Shown here: positions 26,607-34,333 of the stretch, piece by piece
How positions within the stretch are numbered: position 1 is the first letter of the stretch
Layout of the letters: each line of letters starts with the position of its first letter
From: JADJSS01 sp046329815
GTDB taxonomy: Bacteria > Bacteroidota > Bacteroidia > Chitinophagales > JADIYW01
Assembly: GCA_046329815.1 (NCBI GenBank)
Contig: JAXLTY010000003.1
Location: 248,001 to 312,000, forward strand
DNA: 64,000 nucleotides
Direction of reading: 5' to 3'
The notes under the pieces: model-generated
Databases searched by the model: none
Seen by the model: the letters and a program-made list of their open reading frames with translations, nothing else
Told to the model about the DNA's origin: nothing
Position numbers and translations under genes: made by a program

Positions 26607-28094
26607 ATGGGAAAACCAACAGGATTTTTAGAATTTACCAGAGAATTGCCAAAGTACAAAGATGCAAAAGAACGCATTCATGAATACAAGGAAATCTACC
26701 TGGATTTTGCAGATGAAAAAACCAATAACCAGGCAGCACGCTGTATGAATTGCGGTGTTCCGTTTTGTCATAACGGTTGTCCGTTAGGCAACATCATTCC
26801 GGAATTTAATGATGCCGTTTACCATAAAGACTGGCAATTAGCAGCAGACATTTTATTGTCAACCAATAATTTTCCTGAATTCACCGGAAGAATTTGTCCG
26901 GCACCATGCGAAGCATCTTGCGTGTTAGGCATCAACCAGCCGCCAGTGGCTATTGAGCACATCGAAAAATCTATTATCGAAAAAGCATTTGAATTAAATC
27001 TGGTTCAACCAAACATACCAAAAGAAAGAACAGGAAAAAAAGTAGCCATTGTTGGTTCCGGACCAGCCGGTTTGGCTGCTGCTGCACAATTGAATAAAGC
27101 TGGTCATTTGGTAACTGTTTACGAACGTGCTGATGAAGTTGGCGGTTTGCTGCGCTATGGTATTCCTGATTTTAAGCTTGAAAAAAGAATTGTAAAACGC
27201 CGCGTGAAATTGATGGAAGAAGAAGGTATTGTATTTAAAACAAATACCAATGTTGGTGTTGATATTACTATTGATGAACTAAATGCAACTTTTGATGCGA
27301 TTATACTTACAGGCGGCTCAACGGTTCCAAGAGATTTACCGATTCCTGGCAGAAATCTTAAAGGAATTTTTCCGGCAATGGAATTTTTATCGCAGCAAAA
27401 TAAACGTGTCGCTGAAATTAAAACAGCAGTCGATCATCGTGGTGCAAAATATGAAAACGGCGATATCTTCGCTACTGGTAAACATGTAATCGTAATTGGC
27501 GGCGGCGACACCGGTTCTGACTGCGTTGGAACATCTAATCGCCATAAAGCAACATCGGTTACACAAATCGAATTATTGGCAAAACCACCGGAAACCAGAG
27601 CTGAAAGCACGCCTTGGCCACTTTGGCCGATGATGTTGCGTACTTCATCATCGCATGAAGAAGGTTGCGACAGAAAATGGTCGATTTTAACCAAAGAATT
27701 TATTGGAAATGACAAAGGCGAACTAACAGGTCTAAAGATTGTAGAAATTGAATGGAAAACGGTGGATGGCAAACCACAAATAGTAGAAATAGAAGGAACA
27801 GAAGGTATTTTGCCATGCGAATTAGCATTACTTGCCATGGGCTTTGTGCATCCGCAACACGAAGGCATGCTGCAACAAGCAAATATAGAATTAGATGAAC
27901 GTGGCAATGTGAGAGCAAACAACTATAAAACCAATAAAGAAAAAATATTTTCAGCAGGCGATATGCGTCGCGGTCAAAGTTTAGTGGTTTGGGCAATTAG
28001 TGAAGGAAGAGAATGCGCACGCGAAGTCGATCTGTTTTTAATGGGCGAATCTGCATTAGAAGCAAAAGACAAAGGCGTCTTGCAGGTAATCTAA
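26607..28094 (+). CDS. gltD: Glutamate synthase small subunit (GOGAT beta)
   Basis: 495 residues. Supplies electrons from NAD(P)H to GltB through FAD and Fe-S clusters. The N-terminal cysteine motifs (RCMNCGVPFCHNGCPLG and GRICPAPCEASCVLG) bind two [4Fe-4S] clusters. Two Rossmann folds follow: FAD binding at VAIVGSGPAGLAAAAQL, NAD(P)H binding at VIVIGGGDTGSDC, and a final FAD contact at FSAGDMRRGQSLVVWAI. All family residues are present. Operon with gltB. Confidence 0.97.
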   Translation: MGKPTGFLEFTRELPKYKDAKERIHEYKEIYLDFADEKTNNQAARCMNCGVPFCHNGCPLGNIIPEFNDAVYHKDWQLAADILLSTNNFPEFTGRICPAPCEASCVLGINQPPVAIEHIEKSIIEKAFELNLVQPNIPKERTGKKVAIVGSGPAGLAAAAQLNKAGHLVTVYERADEVGGLLRYGIPDFKLEKRIVKRRVKLMEEEGIVFKTNTNVGVDITIDELNATFDAIILTGGSTVPRDLPIPGRNLKGIFPAMEFLSQQNKRVAEIKTAVDHRGAKYENGDIFATGKHVIVIGGGDTGSDCVGTSNRHKATSVTQIELLAKPPETRAESTPWPLWPMMLRTSSSHEEGCDRKWSILTKEFIGNDKGELTGLKIVEIEWKTVDGKPQIVEIEGTEGILPCELALLAMGFVHPQHEGMLQQANIELDERGNVRANNYKTNKEKIFSAGDMRRGQSLVVWAISEGRECAREVDLFLMGESALEAKDKGVLQVI

Positions 28095-28215
28095 AAGCCA
28101 AATAGATTCAGACTTGTCAAATGCAACGTTATAAAAATACAAATTACTGAAAATCAATAAAATAATTAATTTTACTTTTTTATAAAGAAGAAAAAAGAAA
28201 TTTTGACAGAAACAG

Positions 28216-28223
28216 TAAATTTG
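28216..28223 (+). promoter_or_regulatory. -7 box (TAAATTTG) of candidate small RNA
   Basis: Exact TAnnTTTG match about 120 bp after the gltD stop with no reading frame after it. Expected start of transcription near 28230. No good -33 TTG at 19-21 bp spacing was found. Confidence 0.4.
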
Positions 28224-28229
28224 GCATTG

Positions 28230-28430
28230 TATAAAAACCTATTCTGCTAAAAATGAATGATTTAGAAACTTCAAGTCGTTTCTGACATACATGTTGATAT
28301 ATTTTTAACAGCGTAAATTTCATTAGCAGCAAAAGAAAGTACATCTTTGTATGCAGACAATATAGGTCGCTTTTAGAGCTTGCTGTTTTCTTTGCGACTA
28401 CGCCCAAACCGAAAGGTTTGGGTTTTTTTT
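28230..28430 (+). ncRNA. Candidate ~200-nt structured small RNA
   Basis: The 378-bp stretch between gltD and guaC has no plausible gene but holds an RNA-like layout. A TAAATTTG box lies at 28216. A long-range helix pairs CTGCTA...ATGAA (28244-28256) with TTCAT-TAGCAG (28319-28329); inside it is a hairpin AGAAAC/GTTTCT (28264-28269 with 28278-28283). Then come TACA/TGTA, a 5-bp helix GTCGC/GCGAC (28366-28370 with 28394-28398) and a textbook terminator with a GAAA tetraloop. About 200 nt fits a 6S-like or other regulatory RNA, but I cannot match it to a named family. It could also be a long 3' UTR of gltD. Confidence 0.45.
28403..28430 (+). terminator. Strong intrinsic terminator with GAAA tetraloop
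   Basis: CCCAAACC-GAAA-GGTTTGGG followed by T8. Ends the candidate small RNA or the gltBD transcript. Confidence 0.93.
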
Positions 28431-28472
28431 AATCATTATCATGGTAAAAAAATATAAAACCAAGACTTACTT

Positions 28473-29510
28473 TTAAGAATTCTTTCCAAACACTTCATTC
28501 GATTGCTGCGAAACACGAATGAATGTGGTACATTTCGACATATCTTTTAGCGTTTTAGCACCAATATATGTACAGGTGGAACGAATACCACCTAAAATAC
28601 TTTTAATCGTATCATTTACATCACCGCGATATTTAACACGAACGGTTTTTCCTTCGGAAGAACGATAACCTGCTACTTCGCCATAGTATTTATTCATGGC
28701 TGTATCAGAACTCATACCGTAGAAAACTTTGTAGGTTTCGCCGTCTATAATTTCCACTTTGCCTTCGCATTGTTCGTGGCCGGCCAGCATGCCGCCAAGC
28801 ATCGCGAAATCAGCGCCGCCACCAAATGCTTTCGCTACATCGCCGGGCACCACGCAGCCACCATCAGCAATGATTTGTCCGCCAACGCCATGTGCTGCGT
28901 CACTACATTCAATGACTGCTGACAATTGCGGATAGCCAACACCGGTTTGTATGCGTGTGGTGCAAACCGAACCGGAACCAATTCCAACTTTCACAATATC
29001 AGCACCACGCAATATGAGTTCTTCCACCATTTCGCCGGTGACCACATTGCCTGCAATAATAATTTTATCCGGATATTTTTCGCGTACACTTTCTACCACT
29101 GATGCAAAGCGTTGTGTATAGCCATTCGCCACATCTAAACAAATAAATTTAGCCTGCGGAACCGCTTTCATTATTTTTCCTAAATAAGTAATATCATCTT
29201 CTTTGATGCCGCAACTGATAGCTGTATAATTTGCAGCTTCCGTTTCAAACAACGAATGCAATTGATCCGGAATATGAAACTTATGCAGACAAGTAATAAT
29301 TTTATGCTGCGCCAGCGCTTTTGCCATTTCCACTGTACCAACTGTGTCCATATTTGTTGCCATGACAGGAACGCCTTGCCAGGTTTGCTGCGAATTTTTA
29401 AAGGTAAATTTTCGAGTCAGATCTACTTCTTCTCTGGATGTTAAGGTAGAACGTTTTGGACGAAACAATACGTCTTTGTAATCTAATTTCAGTTCGGTTT
29501 CAATTCTCAT
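28473..29510 (-). CDS. guaC: GMP reductase
   Basis: 345 residues, the length of E. coli-type GMP reductase rather than IMP dehydrogenase (no CBS domains). Reduces GMP to IMP with NADPH. The N-terminus LDYKDVLFRPKRSTL matches the family; the catalytic Cys is in KVGIGSGSVCTTRIQTG; phosphate binding is at IIADGGCVVPGDVAKAFGGG and AMLGGMLAGHEQCEG; the flap contains FYGMSSDTAMNKYYG. The C-terminal GGIRSTCTYIGAKTLKDM is typical. Convergent with the candidate small RNA terminator. Confidence 0.94.
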   Translation of the reverse strand: MRIETELKLDYKDVLFRPKRSTLTSREEVDLTRKFTFKNSQQTWQGVPVMATNMDTVGTVEMAKALAQHKIITCLHKFHIPDQLHSLFETEAANYTAISCGIKEDDITYLGKIMKAVPQAKFICLDVANGYTQRFASVVESVREKYPDKIIIAGNVVTGEMVEELILRGADIVKVGIGSGSVCTTRIQTGVGYPQLSAVIECSDAAHGVGGQIIADGGCVVPGDVAKAFGGGADFAMLGGMLAGHEQCEGKVEIIDGETYKVFYGMSSDTAMNKYYGEVAGYRSSEGKTVRVKYRGDVNDTIKSILGGIRSTCTYIGAKTLKDMSKCTTFIRVSQQSNEVFGKNS

Positions 29511-29655
29511 ATCGCATAAAAATAACAGAATGTTTTTAGTGATTTATAATGATAAAAATTAAATTATAAACAGTAATTTATTTTTGTTTGTAAGCGTAGT
29601 AAATAATATAGAATTGAAAAAGTCGCTAGCCAGCAAATAAGTAAAATCAGATGTT

Positions 29656-30054
29656 CTATTTTGTGCGATTGATGATAAAAGCACTTTCTTGTTTAGTGAA
29701 ACCTACTTTTGGATAATATTCCATTGCACTTGGAACAGACAACAGCAACACCATGGATTGATCGCCTAGTTTTTCTTTAGTAATGTCAATCAGTTGTTTG
29801 CCGATTCCTTCTTTTTTGTATTCATGTCTTACGGACAAATCTGCGAGATAGCAGCTCCAAACCCAATCTGTAATGCAGCGCGACACACCGACTAATAGTT
29901 CATTGTGCCATGCAGTAATAATCAGGTTTGAATTTTCCAACATCTTTTGAATTCTTTCCGCATCATTTGTTGGTCGCGGTAATCCTGAATTATCGTATAG
30001 TTCAATAACCTGTTCTGCAGTTGGTGTGATGTCGGTTTTGTATTGTATTTGCAT
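29656..30054 (-). CDS. GNAT-family N-acetyltransferase
   Basis: 132 residues. The acetyl-CoA-binding motif A is visible as DLSVRHEYKKEGIGKQLIDI (Q/RxxGxG/A: KKEGIGK). A beta-bulge strand follows (SMVLLLSVPSAMEYYPKVGF), with the usual late Tyr in the EYYPKVGF element. The substrate is not predictable. Single gene, about 145 bp downstream of guaC's start on the same strand. Confidence 0.85.
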   Translation of the reverse strand: MQIQYKTDITPTAEQVIELYDNSGLPRPTNDAERIQKMLENSNLIITAWHNELLVGVSRCITDWVWSCYLADLSVRHEYKKEGIGKQLIDITKEKLGDQSMVLLLSVPSAMEYYPKVGFTKQESAFIINRTK

Positions 30055-30101
30055 TGTTGTAATTGTATTGAAGCAAAAATACTGTAGATATTTGTAAAAT
30101 G

Positions 30102-30635
30102 CTATTCCAATATTTCATACAATTCAGGATCTTTTGAAGAGTGTATAATCTTTATTGAATCTCCAACATTATATAAAGTATCAGAATCTCTAAATCCTTG
30201 ATGATAGGTTTTTTTATTATAAGAGTATTGTATTTTTACAAACCTTTTCCAACCGCCACCTTTATTTAAATATTTTTCATACTCATTTTTAACAATAGAA
30301 ATATTATTTACACCATATTTACTAAGCTGTTTATTTTGGAAATGAATTGACAAAAATACTAACAAAAAAAAATAAATCATACCAAGTATAACAAAGACAA
30401 TTCTTTCTAAAATTTCAGAAGAATTTAATTTTGCATTTGGAAGACGATATACATTATCACTGTCCCAAATTAAATAGATTGAAACAAAACTTAGAAAATG
30501 CAAAATGATTGATGTGTAAATCCAGATTGAACTCTCTTTATAAGATTTTGTAATTGCAATATAGATTCCTAAAATCCATATTAATATCCAAAAAAATGTC
30601 CAATAAATTTTTGACCTTTTTAGTTTATATCTCAT
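30102..30635 (-). CDS. Membrane protein, DUF3592-like
   Basis: 177 residues. The N-terminal two thirds holds about three membrane helices (FFWILIWILGIYIAI; SIILHFLSFVSIYLIW; IVFVILGMIYFFLLVFLSI). The C-terminal soluble part (VKIQYSYNKKTYHQG ... LYNVGDSIKIIHSSKDPELYEIL) has the strand pattern of DUF3592 domains: a two-stranded element, then a Y-x-x-G-D-x-I-x-I-x-Y/H motif and a final P-x-x pattern. Its ATG overlaps the purL stop by 4 nt (ATGA), so translation is coupled to purL. Function unknown. Confidence 0.6.
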   Translation of the reverse strand: MRYKLKRSKIYWTFFWILIWILGIYIAITKSYKESSIWIYTSIILHFLSFVSIYLIWDSDNVYRLPNAKLNSSEILERIVFVILGMIYFFLLVFLSIHFQNKQLSKYGVNNISIVKNEYEKYLNKGGGWKRFVKIQYSYNKKTYHQGFRDSDTLYNVGDSIKIIHSSKDPELYEILE

Positions 30636-32845
30636 ACAAAATACTTCTCAATAGCAGTATCATACAACTCTTTATATTCAGAAATAGTTCCGAAGTTTTC
30701 GTTGTCTATGGTGATATCTTTTCCTTTTACGGTTCCTAAAAAACGGTTTGGAATAGTATTGGTTTTTAAGAAGTTTTCAAAGCTGTCTTTTGTAGTTGCA
30801 TCAACAGAAACTACAACGCGGCTTTGTGCTTCGCCGAATAAACAAGCATCTTTTCTAACAGATGGACAAGTGGTAATTTTAAAACCGAAGTTGCTTGTCA
30901 TAGCACTTTCCAACAAAGCAATAAACAAACCACCTTCACTTAAATCATGCGCAGAATGAATGAGTTTGTTTGAAATTAATTGAGCAACTGCATCCTGTAT
31001 TTGCGCTTCTTCTTTCAATTCAAAATGCGGTGCAGGCGACAATTCGACTTTGTGATAATTCACTAAGTATTCAGAACTTGAAATATCATTTTTACATGCA
31101 CCAATTAAATAGATCAGATCGCCTTCATTTTTAAAATCTAGTGTCATCACATTGTCGACATCATTAATTAAACCAAGCATTCCAATCGTTGGCGTTGGAT
31201 TTACGGCACGATTCGGCGATTGATTATAGAACGAAACATTGCCACCTGTTACAGGCGTTTCAAACTGCGTACAAGCATCGCCCATTCCTTGTAACGCATG
31301 TACAAAATTCCAGTACACTTCTTCATCATAAGGATTTCCAAAGTTTAAACAATTCGTAATAGCGACTGGCTTTGCACCTGTACAAACAATGTTTCTTGCG
31401 GCTTCTGAAACCGCGATCGCGCCGCCTTTGTATGCATCAGCATGCACATAGCGCGAATTGCAATCCACCGTAACTACTAATCCTTTTTTTGAATCTTTTA
31501 AACGAATCACACTGGCATCGCTTGGTTTATTTGTACTTGCATTGTTAATGCCAACCATAGAATCGTATTGCTTATAAATAAAACGCTTCGATGCGATATT
31601 CGGATGCTGCACTAATTGTTTTGCTACTTCAATGTAATTTGTAGGTTGCGCAATTTTATCAATATCAAACTCATCTCTTTTTGCATGATAGCTTGGTTGT
31701 TTAATGCCGCGCTGATAAACCGGCGCGCCACCACCAAGCACCAGTGTATCAGCAGGAACCTCAGCAACGAGTTCATCATTCATATAATATTGCACCAAAT
31801 TGCCTTCAGTTACTTCGCCAATGATGGCGCAATGCAAATCCCATTTGTCAAATACTTTTTCTACTTCAGCTTCTTTGCCTTTTTGCACCACGATCAACAT
31901 GCGTTCCTGTGATTCTGATAACAGAATTTCAAACGGCTGCATATTTTTTTGGCGTGTTGGAACTTTGTCCAGCCAGATTTTCATGCCATGTTTTCCTTTC
32001 GCGCTCATTTCATTCGTAGAACAAGTAATGCCGGCCGCGCCCATGTCTTGCATACCGACCACAGCACCTGTTTTTATTACTTCTAACGTGGCTTCTAACA
32101 ATAATTTTTCGGTAAACGGATCGCCTACTTGTACTGAAGGAATTTTATCTTCTGCATCTTCGCCTAAATCTTCAGAAGCAAAAGTAGCACCGTGAATACC
32201 ATCTTTTCCAGTTGACGCGCCAACAATATAAATCGGATTGCCTGCACCTTCTGATGTTGCAGAAATCGTTTCACCAACTTTCACTATACCAACACTCATC
32301 GCATTTACCAATGGATTTACCTGATAGCAATCATCAAAATACACTTCGCCGGCAACGGTTGGCACGCCAAAACAATTACCATAATGAGAAATTCCTTTTA
32401 CAACACCTTTCAACAAATGTTGTGTTTTTTTATTATCTAAATTTCCGAAACGCAATGAATTTAATGATGCAATCGGTCGCGCGCCCATCGTGAAGATATC
32501 TCTTGAAATACCGCCAACACCGGTTGCTGCACCTTGAAACGGCTCTACTGCACTTGGATGATTGTGCGATTCAATTTTGAACGCACAAGCCCAGCCATCG
32601 CCAATATCTACCAAACCTGCGTTTTCTTCACCTGCTTCCACCAAAAGCGCTTTGCCTTTGCGTGGTAATTTTTTTAAATATGTAATGGAATTTTTATAAG
32701 AACAATGTTCGCTCCACATTACTGAATAAATGCTGAGTTCTGTAAAAGTCGGAACACGTCCTAAAATATCCTGTATTTTTTGGTATTCTTCCGGCAATAA
32801 ACCGAGTGATTTTGCCGTTTCTTCATTTACAATAGGTTGGTGCAT
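30632..32845 (-). CDS. purL: Phosphoribosylformylglycinamidine synthase subunit PurL
   Basis: 737 residues, the small PurL type that works with separate PurS and PurQ (neither is in the window). It makes FGAM from FGAR with ATP in purine synthesis. Motifs: an SEHCSYKNS segment near the N-terminus, FKIESHNHPSAVEPFQGAATG (ATP and substrate binding), GVGGISRDIFTMGARPIA and QDMGAAGITCSTNEMSAKG in the first half, and the repeated AIR-synthase fold in the second half (TGGNVSFYNQSP; SAHDLSEGGLFIALLES). All intact. Followed with 4-nt overlap by the DUF3592-like gene. Confidence 0.96.
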   Translation of the reverse strand: MHQPIVNEETAKSLGLLPEEYQKIQDILGRVPTFTELSIYSVMWSEHCSYKNSITYLKKLPRKGKALLVEAGEENAGLVDIGDGWACAFKIESHNHPSAVEPFQGAATGVGGISRDIFTMGARPIASLNSLRFGNLDNKKTQHLLKGVVKGISHYGNCFGVPTVAGEVYFDDCYQVNPLVNAMSVGIVKVGETISATSEGAGNPIYIVGASTGKDGIHGATFASEDLGEDAEDKIPSVQVGDPFTEKLLLEATLEVIKTGAVVGMQDMGAAGITCSTNEMSAKGKHGMKIWLDKVPTRQKNMQPFEILLSESQERMLIVVQKGKEAEVEKVFDKWDLHCAIIGEVTEGNLVQYYMNDELVAEVPADTLVLGGGAPVYQRGIKQPSYHAKRDEFDIDKIAQPTNYIEVAKQLVQHPNIASKRFIYKQYDSMVGINNASTNKPSDASVIRLKDSKKGLVVTVDCNSRYVHADAYKGGAIAVSEAARNIVCTGAKPVAITNCLNFGNPYDEEVYWNFVHALQGMGDACTQFETPVTGGNVSFYNQSPNRAVNPTPTIGMLGLINDVDNVMTLDFKNEGDLIYLIGACKNDISSSEYLVNYHKVELSPAPHFELKEEAQIQDAVAQLISNKLIHSAHDLSEGGLFIALLESAMTSNFGFKITTCPSVRKDACLFGEAQSRVVVSVDATTKDSFENFLKTNTIPNRFLGTVKGKDITIDNENFGTISEYKELYDTAIEKYFV

Positions 32846-32877
32846 GGTATTTTTTGTATGATGAAATAGATTTACCT

Positions 32878-32885
32878 CAAAAATA
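32878..32885 (-). promoter_or_regulatory. -7 box (TATTTTTG) upstream of purL
   Basis: Exact TAnnTTTG match on the minus strand, 32 nt upstream of the purL ATG. The -33 element is not clear. Confidence 0.4.
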
Positions 32886-32953
32886 GTTATTTCTATGCAA
32901 CCAAAATCCTTTAATTATTATCTTTTAAATAAATTGCTTATTTTTACCATATC

Positions 32954-34252
32954 ATGTATTTTACAACAAGTATGATAAGAGAAATATTAGCTCCGATTAT
33001 CTGTTTTGTGTTACTACTATTAATTATTAACAGCAAACGATACTTCAAATCGGCTTCTATATCCAAAAATATCTTGTTAATTGGTTTTTCGATAAAAGCA
33101 TTCAGCGCTATTTTATTCGGTTATTTATTCAAAACAGGTATGTTATCCGGTGGTGATACCTATATTTATTTTGACGATGCCAATATTGTACATTCAGCCA
33201 TGTTTCTGAATCCATTTGTATATCTGAAATTGCTGTTAGGATTTAATGATTTTACACCGGTTCCAACTGTGATGCAGCCATATACAGACAATATGCATTT
33301 CTGGTTTGACAGCAGTAATTATTTTGTGGTACGCGTAAATGCATTTATCCGATTGTTTTCTTTTGGTGTTTATAATGTTCACGCGATCATCTTTTCGTTC
33401 CTTTCTTTCTTTGGAACATACAATTTATATTTGTTCTTTGAGAATAAAGTGTACAGCAAAAAGATGCTTAAATTTATTTTATTCGGAATTCCATCTATCG
33501 TATTCTGGACTTCCGGTGTGCACAAAGAAGCATTAGTAATTTTTTCACTTGGAATCATTTTATACAATCTGGATTTTGTGCTAAAAGGAAACTATTCGCG
33601 CCGGAATTTATTTTTAACAATAGTTGGTTTGGTGTTACTTGGCTACATTCGCTTTTACTTATTAGCATTTATAATGCCTTTGCTTTCAGGCATCTTTTTA
33701 TACACCAGGTTGGAGTTTAAAAAGCCATCTTCTGTAAGCATTTTTCTGATGTGCATTTTTGTATGTTTCATAGCATTGATCTTTGCTGACAGTGTGTATC
33801 CTAAATTTAATTTTGTACATGAATTCTTGATAAGAAGAACTTACTTTTTAAATTCTCCAGGAAATATGACGTTTTCAGTAGAGAATGTACCGCATAATGT
33901 TTCCGGCATCTTATTATTGATTTGGGAAGCTATTATCAATCCATTTGCAAGACCATTTCCAAGCGACTGCAGTAAGGTATTACCTATTATCGCTTCTATT
34001 GAAACGTACCTGATCTTGTTCATTATTGTCATCTTATTATTTTCCGCAAATTTCAAATCTATCGTGTCTAATCCATACGCATTATTCTGCATCTTATTCG
34101 GCTTCAGCACCTTATTTTTAATCGGCCTAATAGTAAATAATTCAGGTGCAATCGTACGCTATCGTTCTATTGCTATTCCATTCTTAATGATAGGTTTATG
34201 CTTATCGCGCAATGAGCCGGCAGCCAAATCAGTTCCTTCTTCGACTGTTTGA
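32954..34252 (+). CDS. Polytopic membrane protein, unknown (GT-C/polymerase-like topology)
   Basis: 432 residues with about ten hydrophobic helices. The N-terminal half carries a loop with GGDTYIYFDDANIVH, and the middle has SGVHKEALVIFSLGI; the late helix region reads GAIVRYRSIAIPFLMIG. Acidic loop residues after the first helices and a R-Y-R near the end are seen in polysaccharide polymerases and GT-C glycosyltransferases, but I cannot assign it to a family. The start could be either Met1 or the Met seven codons on. Divergent from purL; glnN follows 80 bp later. Confidence 0.6.
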   Translation: MYFTTSMIREILAPIICFVLLLLIINSKRYFKSASISKNILLIGFSIKAFSAILFGYLFKTGMLSGGDTYIYFDDANIVHSAMFLNPFVYLKLLLGFNDFTPVPTVMQPYTDNMHFWFDSSNYFVVRVNAFIRLFSFGVYNVHAIIFSFLSFFGTYNLYLFFENKVYSKKMLKFILFGIPSIVFWTSGVHKEALVIFSLGIILYNLDFVLKGNYSRRNLFLTIVGLVLLGYIRFYLLAFIMPLLSGIFLYTRLEFKKPSSVSIFLMCIFVCFIALIFADSVYPKFNFVHEFLIRRTYFLNSPGNMTFSVENVPHNVSGILLLIWEAIINPFARPFPSDCSKVLPIIASIETYLILFIIVILLFSANFKSIVSNPYALFCILFGFSTLFLIGLIVNNSGAIVRYRSIAIPFLMIGLCLSRNEPAAKSVPSSTV

Positions 34253-34333
34253 AATTAATTTCAAAAAAATCTACTTTCTGTTTTATTTGATATAATATTT
34301 TCTGCATATTTACAGAACCAAAAAAAACAGAAT

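Noticed and set aside
28230..28430. Naming the candidate RNA as 6S, tmRNA, SRP RNA or RNase P RNA
   Set aside because: No tRNA-like T-arm, no SRP tetraloop region and no RNase P core seen; 6S cannot be shown by eye, so it is left unnamed.
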